Below are positions 9,459 through 19,259 of a DNA stretch of 64,000 bases, piece by piece. The position numbers and the translations under genes were made by a program. Origin of the DNA: Acinetobacter lwoffii (GTDB lineage: Bacteria > Pseudomonadota > Gammaproteobacteria > Pseudomonadales > Moraxellaceae); assembly GCF_024129735.1 (NCBI RefSeq), contig NZ_JAMXXK010000004.1, positions 34,609-98,608 of the forward strand, read 5' to 3'. Under the pieces are notes generated by a model. That model saw only the letters and a list, made by a program, of their open reading frames with translations, did no database searches and was not told the origin of the DNA. How positions within the stretch are numbered: position 1 is the first letter of the stretch; each line of letters begins with the position of its first letter.

Positions 9459-11663
9459 ATGAATACCTCTCCACGTTTAAGCAATTATTGGGTCACCTGT
9501 GCCGATGGTCTGGAAACCTTATTAGAAGAAGAAATACAAGGCTTAGGTGTTCAGAATATTGAGCGTTTTCTAGGCCGTTTAACCTTTAAAGGTACACTGG
9601 AAAATGCTTATCGTATCTGCATGTGGTCACGTCTGGCTTCACGTGTCTTGATGCCGATCCACACGCATGAAATTGAATTTTCTCATGATGCCCGTGATGT
9701 GGCAGAAGAACTCTATGAAGGGGCTCTCAGCTTTGACTGGTCGCTGATTTTTGCACCACAAAGTACCTTCGCAATTCGTCTGCATGTCGAACGTGATATC
9801 AAGGTCAATACCCAGTTTGCCACTTTGCGTGCTAAAGATGGTGTTGTGGATTCATTCATGGAAGCCGTGGGTAAACGTCCAAGTATTGATACCAAACAGC
9901 CAGAAATCACCATGTATATTCTGGCTGGTAAAAAAGCTCATACCTACTGCCTGGACCTTTCTGGTGATTCTCTGCATAAACGTGGCTATCGTCGCTTTAT
10001 GACTGAAGCACCAATCAAGGAAAACCTGGCAGCAGCGATCCTGCAAAAAGGTGGCCTGAAAGACATCAACCCGGATATTGTGGTTGATCCTATGTGTGGT
10101 TCAGGTACCTTTATTATTGAATCTTTAATGATTCTGACTGATCGTGCACCAGGCCTGGTCCGTCGTTTCGGCTTTAACGGCTGGAATGGTCATGATCATG
10201 AATTGTGGATGGGTATTAAAGCCGAAGCTGCTGAACGTCATAAAGCTGCGCTGGAAAATCCATTACCACAATTCTATGCATTCGATGCGGACTGGGAAGC
10301 GGTTAAAGCCACCAGACAAAATATTATCGCGGCGGGTTTTGAAGCTGCTCTCGACAATATCATGATCGAAGAACGGACTTTAAATGACTGGCCTGATTTC
10401 CATGCGGAAGGTAAGAAAGTATTCTTCGTGACCAACCCTCCTTATGGCGAACGTCTCGGTGATAAAGCCCAGAACCGTTCTTTATACCTGGGTTTATCAG
10501 CTTTATTGCAAAAGAATTTCCCGAATCAAAAAGCAGCTGTGATTGCCTCCCAAGTGGAACAGGCCGATGTGCTGGCGTTCAATGATCCGCAAATCCTGCG
10601 TTTGATGAATGGTAAATTGCCGATCTATATCCGCTTCGGTACGGTTAAACCGGCCGCAGTGGTACGTCCATTCCTAGAAAGCTGGCAGCCTCAGCAGTTT
10701 GAACCGATTGAAGGTGCGATGGAGTTTGCCAACCGTCTGACCAAAAATATGCAAGCTCTAAAAAAATGGGCAGTCAAGGAACAGATCCATTGTTTACGTC
10801 TCTATGATGCAGATTTACCTGATTTTAACGTCGCAGTAGATCTGTATGGCGAGCGTTTGCATGTACAAGAATATGCGCCACCTAAAACTATTGATCCGGA
10901 AAAAGCCAAAAAACGTTTCAACCTGGCCTTACAGGCCATTCGTGCCGTGACCGGTTTGGGCCGTGATGCGATCTTTATCAAGACCCGTGCACGTCAGGAA
11001 GGTAAAAACCAGTACACCAAACAAAGTACAGCATCCAAGCGTTTTATCGTTCAGGAAGGTCAAGCCAAGATTCTGGTCAACCTGACCGATTATCTGGATA
11101 CCGGTCTGTTTCTGGATCACCGTCAAATGCGTTTACGCATTGCACGTGAAGCAAAAGGCAAACACTTCCTGAACCTGTACAGCTATACCTCAACGGCAAG
11201 TTTACATGCTGCTTTGGGTGGTGCTGCAAGTACAACCAGCGTCGATCTGTCGAATACTTATTTGAACTGGTCTAAAGAAAATTTTGTTCTGAACGGCTTA
11301 ACCGTGGATCATGCGGATGAACAGCATCAGTTCTTTGCCTCTGACTGTTTCGAATGGCTAAAAGAAGGTCATGAGCAATATGAGCTGATCTTTATCGACC
11401 CACCAACCTTCTCAAACTCGAAGAAATTCTACGGGACCTTTGACGTACAGCGCGACCATTTGTCCCTGTTAAAACGTGCGATGAACCGCTTAACCACTGA
11501 TGGTACCTTGTATTTCTCAAATAACTATCGTGGTTTTGAGATGGATGAAGAAATTCTGGCCTTCTTTGATGTTGAAGAAATTACCCAGGAAACCATTGGA
11601 CCTGACTTCAAGCGGAATCAAAAGATTCACCGTGCCTGGAAAATCCGTCATCCGCAAGTGTAA
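9459..11663 (+). CDS. rlmKL: Bifunctional 23S rRNA methyltransferase RlmKL
   Basis: Methylates 23S rRNA at G2445 (m2G, RlmL half) and G2069 (m7G, RlmK half) during ribosome assembly. Order of domains: N-terminal THUMP region (about residues 1-160), an RlmL methyltransferase with VVDPMCGSGTFIIE and the catalytic TNPPYGERLG, then an RlmK methyltransferase with FLNLYSYTST and FIDPPTFSNS. The 734 residues are close to the 702 of E. coli RlmL. The gene is a single transcription unit ending at a bidirectional terminator shared with clpB. Confidence 0.95.
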   Translation: MNTSPRLSNYWVTCADGLETLLEEEIQGLGVQNIERFLGRLTFKGTLENAYRICMWSRLASRVLMPIHTHEIEFSHDARDVAEELYEGALSFDWSLIFAPQSTFAIRLHVERDIKVNTQFATLRAKDGVVDSFMEAVGKRPSIDTKQPEITMYILAGKKAHTYCLDLSGDSLHKRGYRRFMTEAPIKENLAAAILQKGGLKDINPDIVVDPMCGSGTFIIESLMILTDRAPGLVRRFGFNGWNGHDHELWMGIKAEAAERHKAALENPLPQFYAFDADWEAVKATRQNIIAAGFEAALDNIMIEERTLNDWPDFHAEGKKVFFVTNPPYGERLGDKAQNRSLYLGLSALLQKNFPNQKAAVIASQVEQADVLAFNDPQILRLMNGKLPIYIRFGTVKPAAVVRPFLESWQPQQFEPIEGAMEFANRLTKNMQALKKWAVKEQIHCLRLYDADLPDFNVAVDLYGERLHVQEYAPPKTIDPEKAKKRFNLALQAIRAVTGLGRDAIFIKTRARQEGKNQYTKQSTASKRFIVQEGQAKILVNLTDYLDTGLFLDHRQMRLRIAREAKGKHFLNLYSYTSTASLHAALGGAASTTSVDLSNTYLNWSKENFVLNGLTVDHADEQHQFFASDCFEWLKEGHEQYELIFIDPPTFSNSKKFYGTFDVQRDHLSLLKRAMNRLTTDGTLYFSNNYRGFEMDEEILAFFDVEEITQETIGPDFKRNQKIHRAWKIRHPQV

Positions 11664-11800
11664 TTTGATGATGAATTAACTGTCTTTATCACGATTGATA
11701 TCTTCTTTATTTTCCCTGAGCTGAGTTTTAAGCCATGCTTTAAAGCTCGCCGCAACAAGAATACAAAAGTGTTGCAATGCTCGAAGTTAAAAATAAGATT

Positions 11801-11830
11801 AAAAAAACCCAGCCTAGGCTGGGTTTTTTG
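11801..11830. terminator. Bidirectional terminator between rlmKL and clpB
   Basis: The near-perfect palindrome aaaacccagcct / aggctgggtttt has A and T tracts on either side, between convergent genes. Confidence 0.9.
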
Positions 11831-11847
11831 TTGCAAGGAGAAGCGGT

Positions 11848-14427
11848 TTAGTTAAGTTTCATTTTTTCAAAGATTAACTCACCTGCTTCAGCTTTCACCA
11901 GAATGGTATCGCCCGGCTGGAATTCTCCGCCCAGGATTTTCTGCGCCAGACCATTTTCAATCCGCTGCTGGATTGCACGTTTCAGTGGACGTGCTCCATA
12001 CAATGGATCAAAACCGGCCTCGATCAGCTGATCGAAAGCGCTGTCATCTACCGACAAGCGCATATCGCGTTCTGCCAGACGTTGACGTAAACGGTCCAAC
12101 TGGATATCGGCAATACCGCGAATCTGGTCTTTTTCCAGCGCATGGAACACTACCAGTTCATCAATACGGTTGATAAATTCCGGACGGAAATGTTCCGATA
12201 CCGCATTCATCACCACCGTACGGACTTCTTCTTTAGTGGCATTACCGCCCAATTCACGTACATCCTGCGAACCCAGGTTCGAAGTCATGACGATCACAGA
12301 GTTTTTAAAGTCCACTACCCGGCCTTGCGAGTCAGTTAAACGGCCATCATCCAGTACCTGTAGCAAGATGTTAAATACGTCCGGATGCGCTTTTTCGACT
12401 TCATCAAACAAGATCACACTATACGGTTTACGACGTACGGCTTCAGTAAGCACCCCACCTTCTTCATAACCGACATAGCCCGGAGGCGCACCAACCAAAC
12501 GGCTGACCGAATGTTTTTCCATAAATTCTGACATATCGATACGCACCATGGCATCGTCGCTGTCAAACAGGAAATTCGCCAAGGCTTTGGTCAATTCTGT
12601 TTTACCGACACCCGTTGGCCCCAGGAACAGGAATGACCCACTTGGACGGTTCGGATCTGACAGACCGGCACGTGAACGGCGTACTGCATTGGATACCGCC
12701 ACCACGGCTTCATCTTGCCCTACTACACGGTTATGCAGGAATTCTTCCATATGTAGCAATTTGTCACGCTCGCCTTGCAGCATTTTCGCAACCGGAATAC
12801 CGGTCGCAGCACTCACTACTTCAGCAATTTCATTGTCGGTGACTTTGTTACGCAGCAATTTTGGCGTTGCGCTTTCATCGGCTTTTTCAGCCAGTTCAAG
12901 CTGCTTTTGCAACTCTGGTATCACGCCATATTGCAAACGCGCGGCCTCGCCCAGATCACCTTCACGTTGCGCTTTTTCAAGTGCTGTACGTGCCTGATCC
13001 AGTTTGATCTGTACGTCTTTATTGCCTTCGACCAGCGCTTTATCTGCACGCCAGACTTCTTCCAGGTCATGATACTCTTTTTCAACTGTGGCGATCTGAT
13101 CGGACAAGTATTGAATCTCAGCTTTGGCACCTGAGTCTTCATCTTTTTTCACCGCTTCCAGCTGCATTTTTAACTGAATCAGACGGCGTTCCAGTTTATC
13201 TAAAGCTTCTGGCTTAGAATCGAGTTCCATTTTGATGCGCGATGCTGCTTCATCAATCAGGTCAATGGCTTTATCCGGCAACTGACGGTCGGTGATATAA
13301 CGGTGTGACATTTTCGCAGCAGCAATAATGGCTGAATCCAGAATCTGTACCCCGTGATGGGTCGCATAGCGATCTTTCAGACCACGCAGAATCGCAATGG
13401 TATCTTCCACGCTTGGCTCATCCACCAGCACTTTCTGGAAACGACGTTCCAGCGCTGCATCTTTTTCAATATACTGACGATATTCATCCAGTGTGGTGGC
13501 ACCGACACAGCGCAGTTCGCCACGGGCCAGCGCAGGTTTAAGCATATTGCCGGCATCCATCGCGCCATCACCTTTACCAGCACCCACCAGGGTATGCAAC
13601 TCGTCGATAAACAGGATGATTTCGCCTTCGTGTTTGGCAATATCTTTCAGAACGGCTTTTAAGCGCTCTTCAAACTCACCACGGTATTTGGCACCGGCCA
13701 GCAAAGAACCCAGATCAAGTGATAAAACACGTTTACCTTTGAGTCCTTCAGGCACTTCACCATTGATAATCCGCTGCGCCAGACCTTCGACGATTGCAGT
13801 TTTACCGACCCCTGGCTCACCGATGAGTACCGGGTTGTTTTTAGTACGACGTGACAGAACCTGAATAGTACGGCGGATTTCATCATCACGGCCAATCACA
13901 GGATCAAGCTTGCCTGCCAACGCACGTTCAGTTAAATCAATGGTGTACTTATTCAGTGAATCACGCTGATCTTCATGATTATTGCTCATGACTTTTTCAT
14001 CGCCTCGAAATTGATTAATCACTTGACCTAAAGTTTCTGCCTTTACGCCAACACTATTTAATAAAGTTTTGGTATTTCCGGTTTCAGCCAACGCCAACAG
14101 CACCCAATCCGTAGATAGAAACTCATCTCCGGCTTTTTGCGCAAAGCTGTCTGCCAGATGCAATACTTTTGCCGCTTCAGGACTAAGGTTGACATCTGCT
14201 GATGGATTGGTCAGGGTTGCCGCATTGCTCAATGCTGTTTGCAGCTTGGTTTGTAGCTCACGCAGATTAGCACCGGCCTGTTGCAGCAGGCTGACATTGG
14301 ATGCTTCATCCATCAAGGTGGCCAAGATATGGATCCCATCAATGGAGGTATGATCCTTACTCATGGCCAGCGATTGTGCATCGGAAAGGGTTTGCTGCAG
14401 GCGATTGGTAAATTTTTCAAAACGCAT
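11848..14427 (-). CDS. clpB: ATP-dependent disaggregase ClpB
   Basis: Hexameric AAA+ chaperone that, with DnaK, pulls proteins out of aggregates after heat stress. The 859 residues have the usual order: N-domain with two Clp repeats (1-145), first ATPase with Walker A GEPGVGKT, a long coiled-coil middle domain (about 400-525), and second ATPase with GPTGVGKT and the GYVG pore loop. No ClpP-binding loop is seen, as expected. AGGAA lies before the ATG. A sigma-32 type promoter lies immediately upstream. Confidence 0.96.
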   Translation of the reverse strand: MRFEKFTNRLQQTLSDAQSLAMSKDHTSIDGIHILATLMDEASNVSLLQQAGANLRELQTKLQTALSNAATLTNPSADVNLSPEAAKVLHLADSFAQKAGDEFLSTDWVLLALAETGNTKTLLNSVGVKAETLGQVINQFRGDEKVMSNNHEDQRDSLNKYTIDLTERALAGKLDPVIGRDDEIRRTIQVLSRRTKNNPVLIGEPGVGKTAIVEGLAQRIINGEVPEGLKGKRVLSLDLGSLLAGAKYRGEFEERLKAVLKDIAKHEGEIILFIDELHTLVGAGKGDGAMDAGNMLKPALARGELRCVGATTLDEYRQYIEKDAALERRFQKVLVDEPSVEDTIAILRGLKDRYATHHGVQILDSAIIAAAKMSHRYITDRQLPDKAIDLIDEAASRIKMELDSKPEALDKLERRLIQLKMQLEAVKKDEDSGAKAEIQYLSDQIATVEKEYHDLEEVWRADKALVEGNKDVQIKLDQARTALEKAQREGDLGEAARLQYGVIPELQKQLELAEKADESATPKLLRNKVTDNEIAEVVSAATGIPVAKMLQGERDKLLHMEEFLHNRVVGQDEAVVAVSNAVRRSRAGLSDPNRPSGSFLFLGPTGVGKTELTKALANFLFDSDDAMVRIDMSEFMEKHSVSRLVGAPPGYVGYEEGGVLTEAVRRKPYSVILFDEVEKAHPDVFNILLQVLDDGRLTDSQGRVVDFKNSVIVMTSNLGSQDVRELGGNATKEEVRTVVMNAVSEHFRPEFINRIDELVVFHALEKDQIRGIADIQLDRLRQRLAERDMRLSVDDSAFDQLIEAGFDPLYGARPLKRAIQQRIENGLAQKILGGEFQPGDTILVKAEAGELIFEKMKLN

Positions 14428-14464
14428 TCTTGTTATTCCTCACAACAAATTTTCTACTTGATAG

Positions 14465-14494
14465 ATATATGGGTGCACTTGATAAAATTTCAAA
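14465..14494 (-). promoter_or_regulatory. Sigma-32 (RpoH) promoter of clpB
   Basis: Reading the minus strand, TTTGAAA (-35) is followed after 14 bases by CCCATATAT (-10). This closely matches the heat-shock consensus CTTGAA-N13-15-CCCCATNT. The position, about 40 bases before the clpB ATG, suits heat induction. Confidence 0.8.
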
Positions 14495-14678
14495 TCATTT
14501 TTATATATTTTTCAAAAACTTAATATAAACATTTAGACAGTCTTTAATAATAATATTGGTGTAATCAAATCATATTTCAAGTGAGGTTAGAAGAATTTTT
14601 AAGGTGAAGATAAACAATTCATATTTTATTTAATTTACTCTGCTATTTTTCAGCTTAGTAGAGAATAGAGAGATATTT

Positions 14679-15044
14679 TTAGTACGGTTGCAACCTTCCT
14701 AGTAATCGCAATACTTCACTCAAACCATGTTCTGTTTGCATCAAGGATCTTGGCGTTTGATGATTCAAAAGCTTGTTAGGTGAATTGATAAAATGGCGCA
14801 TCCAGCTCAAGTCTCCACCATGCAAGCTAAATAACTTTTGATAGATATTTACTAAAGCTATAGCTTTTTCGCCTGCTGTAGTATCTGGTTCTAATTCTTT
14901 TTCATTTATAACCAGAGATAATTCCGCCTCAGATAAACCCAGAATCAATGCAAGTTCGAATTCTTTCAGTTGCAACTGCTCAGCTAAGTTGAATACTGCT
15001 ATAGCTAATACTTGGGATTTAGAAATACCTGTTTCACTATTCAT
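14679..15044 (-). CDS. Xre/MbcA/ParS-type antitoxin-like protein (DUF2384)
   Basis: A 121-residue soluble protein. The C-terminal half has the MbcA/ParS toxin-binding pattern: WMRHFINSPNKLLNHQTPRS followed by a short hydrophobic LSEVLRLLGRL helix. The N-terminal half looks like a degenerate Xre helix-turn-helix. Such proteins normally pair with a RES-domain toxin, but neither neighbour (clpB, tas) is one, so this copy appears solitary. Start is the ATG at 15044; an in-frame TTG at 15053 is possible. A regulatory or housekeeping role is equally possible. Confidence 0.75.
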   Translation of the reverse strand: MNSETGISKSQVLAIAVFNLAEQLQLKEFELALILGLSEAELSLVINEKELEPDTTAGEKAIALVNIYQKLFSLHGGDLSWMRHFINSPNKLLNHQTPRSLMQTEHGLSEVLRLLGRLQPY

Positions 15045-15140
15045 TTTTATCAAATCATCTTGATGCGTCTTATTTCGATTATGCTGCTTTTATTGTTTTC
15101 CGGCCATGTTGTTTATCATCAAATTTAATTTCTCATAAAA

Positions 15141-15170
15141 TTAAAACACCCTCGCTTGGAGGGTGCTTTA
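15141..15170 (-). terminator. Terminator downstream of tas
   Basis: Stem caccctc / gagggtg with a 5-base loop; on the minus strand it is followed by TTTTAATTTT. It lies 20 bases after the tas stop. Confidence 0.75.
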
Positions 15171-15187
15171 AAATAACAACACCATGA

Positions 15188-16237
15188 TTATGGTGCCGGA
15201 TTCGGTTGCTGACGGTGAATTGCCTCAATACCTTTCAGTATTTCCTCAGACAGATCAATTTCAAATGCCTGAATATTTTCTTTCAGCTGATCCAGATTGG
15301 TGGCACCAATAATCGTACTGGTCACAAAGAACTGCTGCTTGATAAAGGCCAAAGCCAATTGGGTAAGACTTAAGCCATGCTGTTCTGCCAGCTGGGCATA
15401 TTGCTCGGTTGCCCATTCACTTTGCGGATTGCTATAACGGCTAAAGCGGGAGAACAGTGTTACACGCGCATTGGCAGGACGTGCACCATGCCGGAATTTA
15501 CCGGTCAGATAACCAAATGCCAAAGGTGAATACGCCAACAAGCCCACACCTTCATAATGGGCAATTTCTGACATGCCGATTTCATAAGTACGGTTCAGCA
15601 GGTTATATGGGTTTTGTACACTGACAAATTTGGACAAACCTAATTTCTCTGCGAGGTGCAGAAATTTCATCGTGCCCCACGGGGTTTCATTGGAAAGACC
15701 AATATAACGGATACGGCCTTTTTTAATTTCATCCTGCAAGGCGGTCAGGGTTTCTTCGAGATCCGTTACGGCACGGTCTTCTGCCGCTTCAGCATTGCCA
15801 TAACCCAACTTGCCAAAGAAATTGGTGGGGCGTTGTGGCCAGTGTAACTGATACAGGTCGATATAATCCGTTTGCAGGCGTGACAATGACTGGTCTATTG
15901 CTGCTGAAATTTCATCGGCAACAAAACGGGTTTGACCATCCCGGATATGACTACCACCTTGCGATGGTCCGGCAATTTTTGAGGCTAAAAAAAGTTTGTC
16001 ACGGCCACCACGGGCAGCGATCCAGTTTCCAATCATGCGCTCGGTGGCGCCCTGCGTTTCAGGTTTTGGCGGTACCGGGTACATTTCCGCAGTATCCCAG
16101 AAATACAGTCCCTGATCTAAGGCATAATCCAGTTGCTGAAAAGCCTGTTCTTGCGTGTTCTGCTCACCAAAGGTCATGGTGCCCAAACAAATTTCTGGCA
16201 AAAGAATGCCGGTATCCGCCAACGGTCTGAATTGCAT
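15188..16237 (-). CDS. tas: NADP(H)-dependent aldo-keto reductase, Tas type
   Basis: Cytosolic aldo-keto reductase using NAD(P)H, 349 residues. Its N-terminus and catalytic area follow E. coli Tas closely: GTMTFGEQN, the tyrosine in AEMYPVPPKPETQGATE, and HWPQRPTNFFGKLGYG. The C-terminal half holds the cofactor part with the IIGATNLDQLKENI segment. The physiological substrate is not known from sequence. It is monocistronic, with a terminator after it, and is transcribed in the same direction as vfr upstream. Confidence 0.9.
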   Translation of the reverse strand: MQFRPLADTGILLPEICLGTMTFGEQNTQEQAFQQLDYALDQGLYFWDTAEMYPVPPKPETQGATERMIGNWIAARGGRDKLFLASKIAGPSQGGSHIRDGQTRFVADEISAAIDQSLSRLQTDYIDLYQLHWPQRPTNFFGKLGYGNAEAAEDRAVTDLEETLTALQDEIKKGRIRYIGLSNETPWGTMKFLHLAEKLGLSKFVSVQNPYNLLNRTYEIGMSEIAHYEGVGLLAYSPLAFGYLTGKFRHGARPANARVTLFSRFSRYSNPQSEWATEQYAQLAEQHGLSLTQLALAFIKQQFFVTSTIIGATNLDQLKENIQAFEIDLSEEILKGIEAIHRQQPNPAP

Positions 16238-16368
16238 AAAAACATCCTGTGAATTTTATTCAGTGAATTGAGATTAAGTGGGCTATAGCCTATCGGAATT
16301 CTAAGGGAGACTTAAATCATCTTTTCTGAGAAGCTTGTTCTAAATTTTTATGTATTGAGTAATGACGC

Positions 16369-16403
16369 ATAAAAAAAGCAAATCCGAAGATTTGCTTTTT
16401 AAT
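16369..16403 (-). terminator. Terminator downstream of vfr
   Basis: Perfect 12-bp stem aaaaagcaaatc / gatttgcttttt around a cgaa tetraloop, with the minus-strand T tract. It lies just after the vfr stop. Confidence 0.88.
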
Positions 16404-16410
16404 ATCTGGA

Positions 16411-17118
16411 TTATTCGTCTATGGCACCATCTGCCACTGCTTCAGATGCTTCTTCTAATGAAGCATCAAAGATCAGGATGGCTTTACCATCGGTTTCGAT
16501 CATGCCCTGCTCTTCCAGGGTTTTTAGTACACGTCCGACCATTTCGCGGGAACAGCCAACAATGCGACCAATTTCCTGACGGGTAATACGAATCTGACGG
16601 CCATTCGGCAAAATCATCGCTTCTGGCTGTGAAGACAGGTCGATCAGACAACGTGCAATCCGGCCTGAAACATCAATAAATGCCAGATCAGTGACTTTAC
16701 GTGTGGTATTTTTCAAACGACGTACTAATTGAGCAAATACCGCATAGCTCAGATCAGGATATTGCTTGCTGATTTCGTGAAAGTTTTCATAGGTAATTTC
16801 GGCAATTTCACACACATCACGCGTACGAACTTCCGCAGTACGTTGCGGATTAACCTCGAATAGACCCATTTCCCCAAAGAAGTCACCCGCATTTAAATAT
16901 GCCACGACAATTTCACGATCATCATCTTCACGAAGAATGATAGATACAGACCCCTTCAGAATTAAATATAAAGATTTAGATTCTGATCCTGCATCAATGA
17001 TCGTGGTACGTTTTGGATAACGATTAATATATGCACGTTTTAACAGTGCTTTCACGGATTCTGGTAATTGCCCCGGAGAAAGCGCATCAGTGCTTAATTG
17101 TGAAAAGTTTGAAGTCAT
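16411..17118 (-). CDS. vfr: CRP/Vfr-family transcription regulator
   Basis: cAMP receptor protein-type global regulator, 235 residues. The cyclic-nucleotide-binding domain (about 20-130) contains the phosphate-binding cassette FFGEMGLFEVNPQRTAEV with the Glu and Arg that contact cAMP. A dimer helix follows, then a winged helix-turn-helix with RITRQEIGRIVGCSREMVG. It is nearer to Pseudomonas Vfr than to FNR, since no iron-sulfur cysteines are present. It is divergent from an OsmC-family gene, the same arrangement as crp/yhfA in enterobacteria. A CRP-like palindrome lies in the shared intergenic region. Confidence 0.92.
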   Translation of the reverse strand: MTSNFSQLSTDALSPGQLPESVKALLKRAYINRYPKRTTIIDAGSESKSLYLILKGSVSIILREDDDREIVVAYLNAGDFFGEMGLFEVNPQRTAEVRTRDVCEIAEITYENFHEISKQYPDLSYAVFAQLVRRLKNTTRKVTDLAFIDVSGRIARCLIDLSSQPEAMILPNGRQIRITRQEIGRIVGCSREMVGRVLKTLEEQGMIETDGKAILIFDASLEEASEAVADGAIDE

Positions 17119-17165
17119 GCTAACAGTTCCGATTATGGATAATTTATAGATCGCACAAGACCTAA

Positions 17166-17180
17166 TGTGAACTTGTCACA
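17166..17180. promoter_or_regulatory. CRP/Vfr-like inverted repeat
   Basis: TGTGA-ACTTG-TCACA, with both half sites perfect but a spacer of 5 rather than the usual 6 bases. It lies 48 bp upstream of vfr and 85 bp upstream of osmC, so it could mediate autoregulation. Confidence 0.45.
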
Positions 17181-17265
17181 CAGTGGGATTGAAATTCCGT
17201 ATCAACCCAATTTATGTTAGTGTACAGTTACTTGACAAATTTATAGCTTTTTTTAGGTAGTTGCA

Positions 17266-17688
17266 ATGCAAACAAGCGTTCATTGGTTAGAGAATGTTGC
17301 TTTTGAAGCAAAAACTCAAAGTGGTCATAGCCTTATCATGGATGGTTCAGCTGAATACGGTGGTGAAAACCGTGGTCCCCGTCCTATGGAACTGCTTTTA
17401 ACGGGTCTGGGCGGTTGTGCGTCTTTTGATATTGTTACCATTTTAAAGAAGGCTCGTCAGGATATTACCGATGTACGCTGCGAATTAAAGGCTGAACGTG
17501 CAGATACAATTCCGGCAGTATTCACGAAAATTCACTTGCATTTTGTAGTGACCGGCAAAGCGATTAAAGAGAAACAGGTCGCAAAAGCCGTAGAACTTTC
17601 TGCTGAAAAATATTGCTCTGCCAGCAAAATGCTGTCTGATGGCGGTGTTGAAATCACCCATGATTATGAAATAATCGAAGCAGAATAA
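17266..17688 (+). CDS. OsmC/YhfA-family protein
   Basis: A 140-residue OsmC-fold protein. Members of the OsmC/Ohr superfamily often reduce organic peroxides through paired cysteines. Here the first is in LTGLGGCASFDIV (near residue 50) and the second in AEKYCSASKML (near 117), so both conserved positions are occupied. The adjacent crp-type regulator matches the yhfA/crp context, and YhfA itself has no clear function. A terminator follows directly. Activity against hydroperoxides is inference. Confidence 0.88.
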   Translation: MQTSVHWLENVAFEAKTQSGHSLIMDGSAEYGGENRGPRPMELLLTGLGGCASFDIVTILKKARQDITDVRCELKAERADTIPAVFTKIHLHFVVTGKAIKEKQVAKAVELSAEKYCSASKMLSDGGVEITHDYEIIEAE

Positions 17689-17701
17689 AATCTAGATTCT
17701 G

Positions 17702-17734
17702 TAAAAAAAGCGGCTGGAAAAGCTGCTTTTTTTG
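17702..17734 (+). terminator. Terminator after the OsmC-family gene
   Basis: Stem aaaaagcggct / agctgcttttt (one G-U pair) with a short loop and a seven-T tract, 14 bp after the stop and before a convergent gene. Confidence 0.85.
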
Positions 17735-17754
17735 TATCAGAAAATTGCCTTTTC

Positions 17755-18792
17755 TCAGAACCGCTGAACTGAATACTGATTGCCATCTTCAAAGCTCAAG
17801 ATATTTTCTGGAAATCTTAAGGCGCCGAGTCGATGTCTGAACGCGACACCCTGTTGACGATCGAGATAGCGTTTACCCACTGAATAATCCACACAAAATA
17901 CGTTTTGTTGCTGTCCATACCATTGCAGTGCATCGATCGATTTGAGTAAACCGGTTTTTTCTTCAGTAGATTTAAAGTTCCGCCAATAATGTCCAGTAAT
18001 GACTGGAATTTGGTCGGTATAGCTGTCCCACCATGGCACGCGGTCGATCATCCGCCACCTTCCACCGGCATAAATCGGTTCTAAGGCGATTTTTTCCGCA
18101 CCAGAAGTAATGACCCGAATCGGATTGTGCATTTGCTCACGCAGCTCTTTTTCTGCGAGATGTTGCAATAAAGGTAAAGTTGCAGCCGGGTCTTTGAACT
18201 GGTGTTGGTAGCGTTGCTGCTCTATCTGGATGAATTCATTAATACTTAAGGCTTGCAGATCCAGCGCTGTATGTTGAACGAAATCAGCATAGGCTTCACC
18301 AAGCGAAGTAAAACCAGAATTGCGTAATTGATCAATTGATCCCTCATGCCAACAGGCATGCACAACACGCAGCTGCTCCGACTCTAAGGCCAACGGTAAG
18401 CTATTTAAAAAATCCAGAATCCATTGTCGATCTTTGATTGAGGCTTGGATCGAATCAAAAGGTTTCAGATCATCTTGGTGCGGTGAACCAAAAAACCAGC
18501 CATTGCCTTCCCGCAAAGTATCGGTCAATAGGTTCAATTCATGATTACCCATCACACATTGTGCATAGCCTTCATCTACCAGCTGTTTGACACGTTGAAT
18601 CACCGCAACACTGTCTTGTCCCCGATCACAGAGATCACCGACAAAAATTAGTTTGCGCTGCTCTGGATGATAACCATTCCGGTCATAGCCTAATACCCTG
18701 ATCAGTTGTTCCAGCGCGGTAATCTCACCATGAATATCACCTACGATATCCACAGGGCCAGTGAAAGCCTGCTGTATAAATGAATACGTCAT
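17755..18792 (-). CDS. Metallophosphoesterase (calcineurin-like)
   Basis: A 345-residue soluble phosphatase of the PPP/calcineurin-like superfamily. The metal-site motifs are in order: GDIHG near residue 18, GDLCDRG near 52, GNHE near 82, and later His residues in the VVHACWHEG and PVITGHYWR segments. The overall layout resembles bacterial Ser/Thr-type or Ap4A-type phosphatases, but the substrate cannot be told. It stands alone, convergent with the OsmC gene and upstream of the IS3-family element. Confidence 0.85.
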   Translation of the reverse strand: MTYSFIQQAFTGPVDIVGDIHGEITALEQLIRVLGYDRNGYHPEQRKLIFVGDLCDRGQDSVAVIQRVKQLVDEGYAQCVMGNHELNLLTDTLREGNGWFFGSPHQDDLKPFDSIQASIKDRQWILDFLNSLPLALESEQLRVVHACWHEGSIDQLRNSGFTSLGEAYADFVQHTALDLQALSINEFIQIEQQRYQHQFKDPAATLPLLQHLAEKELREQMHNPIRVITSGAEKIALEPIYAGGRWRMIDRVPWWDSYTDQIPVITGHYWRNFKSTEEKTGLLKSIDALQWYGQQQNVFCVDYSVGKRYLDRQQGVAFRHRLGALRFPENILSFEDGNQYSVQRF

Positions 18793-18980
18793 TTATGCAT
18801 CCTGAATTAAGTCTAAAACAGAATATATCCCTATGAGTATGCTTTAAATTTATGTAGATCTGAATACAAGACGAGTCTTCATTTAAATAATTTAATATTT
18901 AGTAATGCAATTCCCTTGAATAGCCACCGATTTTGTAGACACCTTTTAGTTAGATAAAATGGCTAATTAACGAGGTGCTT

Positions 18981-19259
18981 ATGAGCAGTAAACGATACCC
19001 TAAAGAATTCAAAATTGAAGCAGTAAAACAAGTCACTGAGAAAGGTCATAGTGTGGCTGAAGTTGCTGCACGTTTAGGAACCACTACGCATAGTCTGTAT
19101 GCCTGGATCAAACGTTATGATCCACAGCAACCCAAGACAACAGAATCTAGTGATCCAAGTACAGAATTAGCAAAGTTAAAAAAAGAGCTACAAAGGGTCA
19201 CTGAAGAAAGAGACATATTAAAAAAGGCCGCGGTGTACTTCGCAAGCCAGTCCAAATGA
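18981..19259 (+). CDS. IS3-family transposase OrfA
   Basis: Ninety-two residue DNA-binding half of the transposase. The N-terminal helix-turn-helix is seen in YPKEFKIEAVKQV to LYAWIKRY, and the C-terminal end has a leucine-zipper-like stretch (ELAKLKKELQRVTEERD). The ATG at 18981 has GAGG 5 bases upstream and is preferred over the in-frame GTG at 18975. Near its end, A6G at 19220-19226 is a candidate slippery heptamer for the -1 frameshift that normally joins OrfA to OrfB. Its stop overlaps the orfB ATG. Confidence 0.9.
   Translation: MSSKRYPKEFKIEAVKQVTEKGHSVAEVAARLGTTTHSLYAWIKRYDPQQPKTTESSDPSTELAKLKKELQRVTEERDILKKAAVYFASQSK

Noticed and set aside
12548..13895. Several 75-150 codon frames on the plus strand across clpB
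   Set aside because: All are opposite the clpB coding sequence and follow its codon pattern; no independent features.
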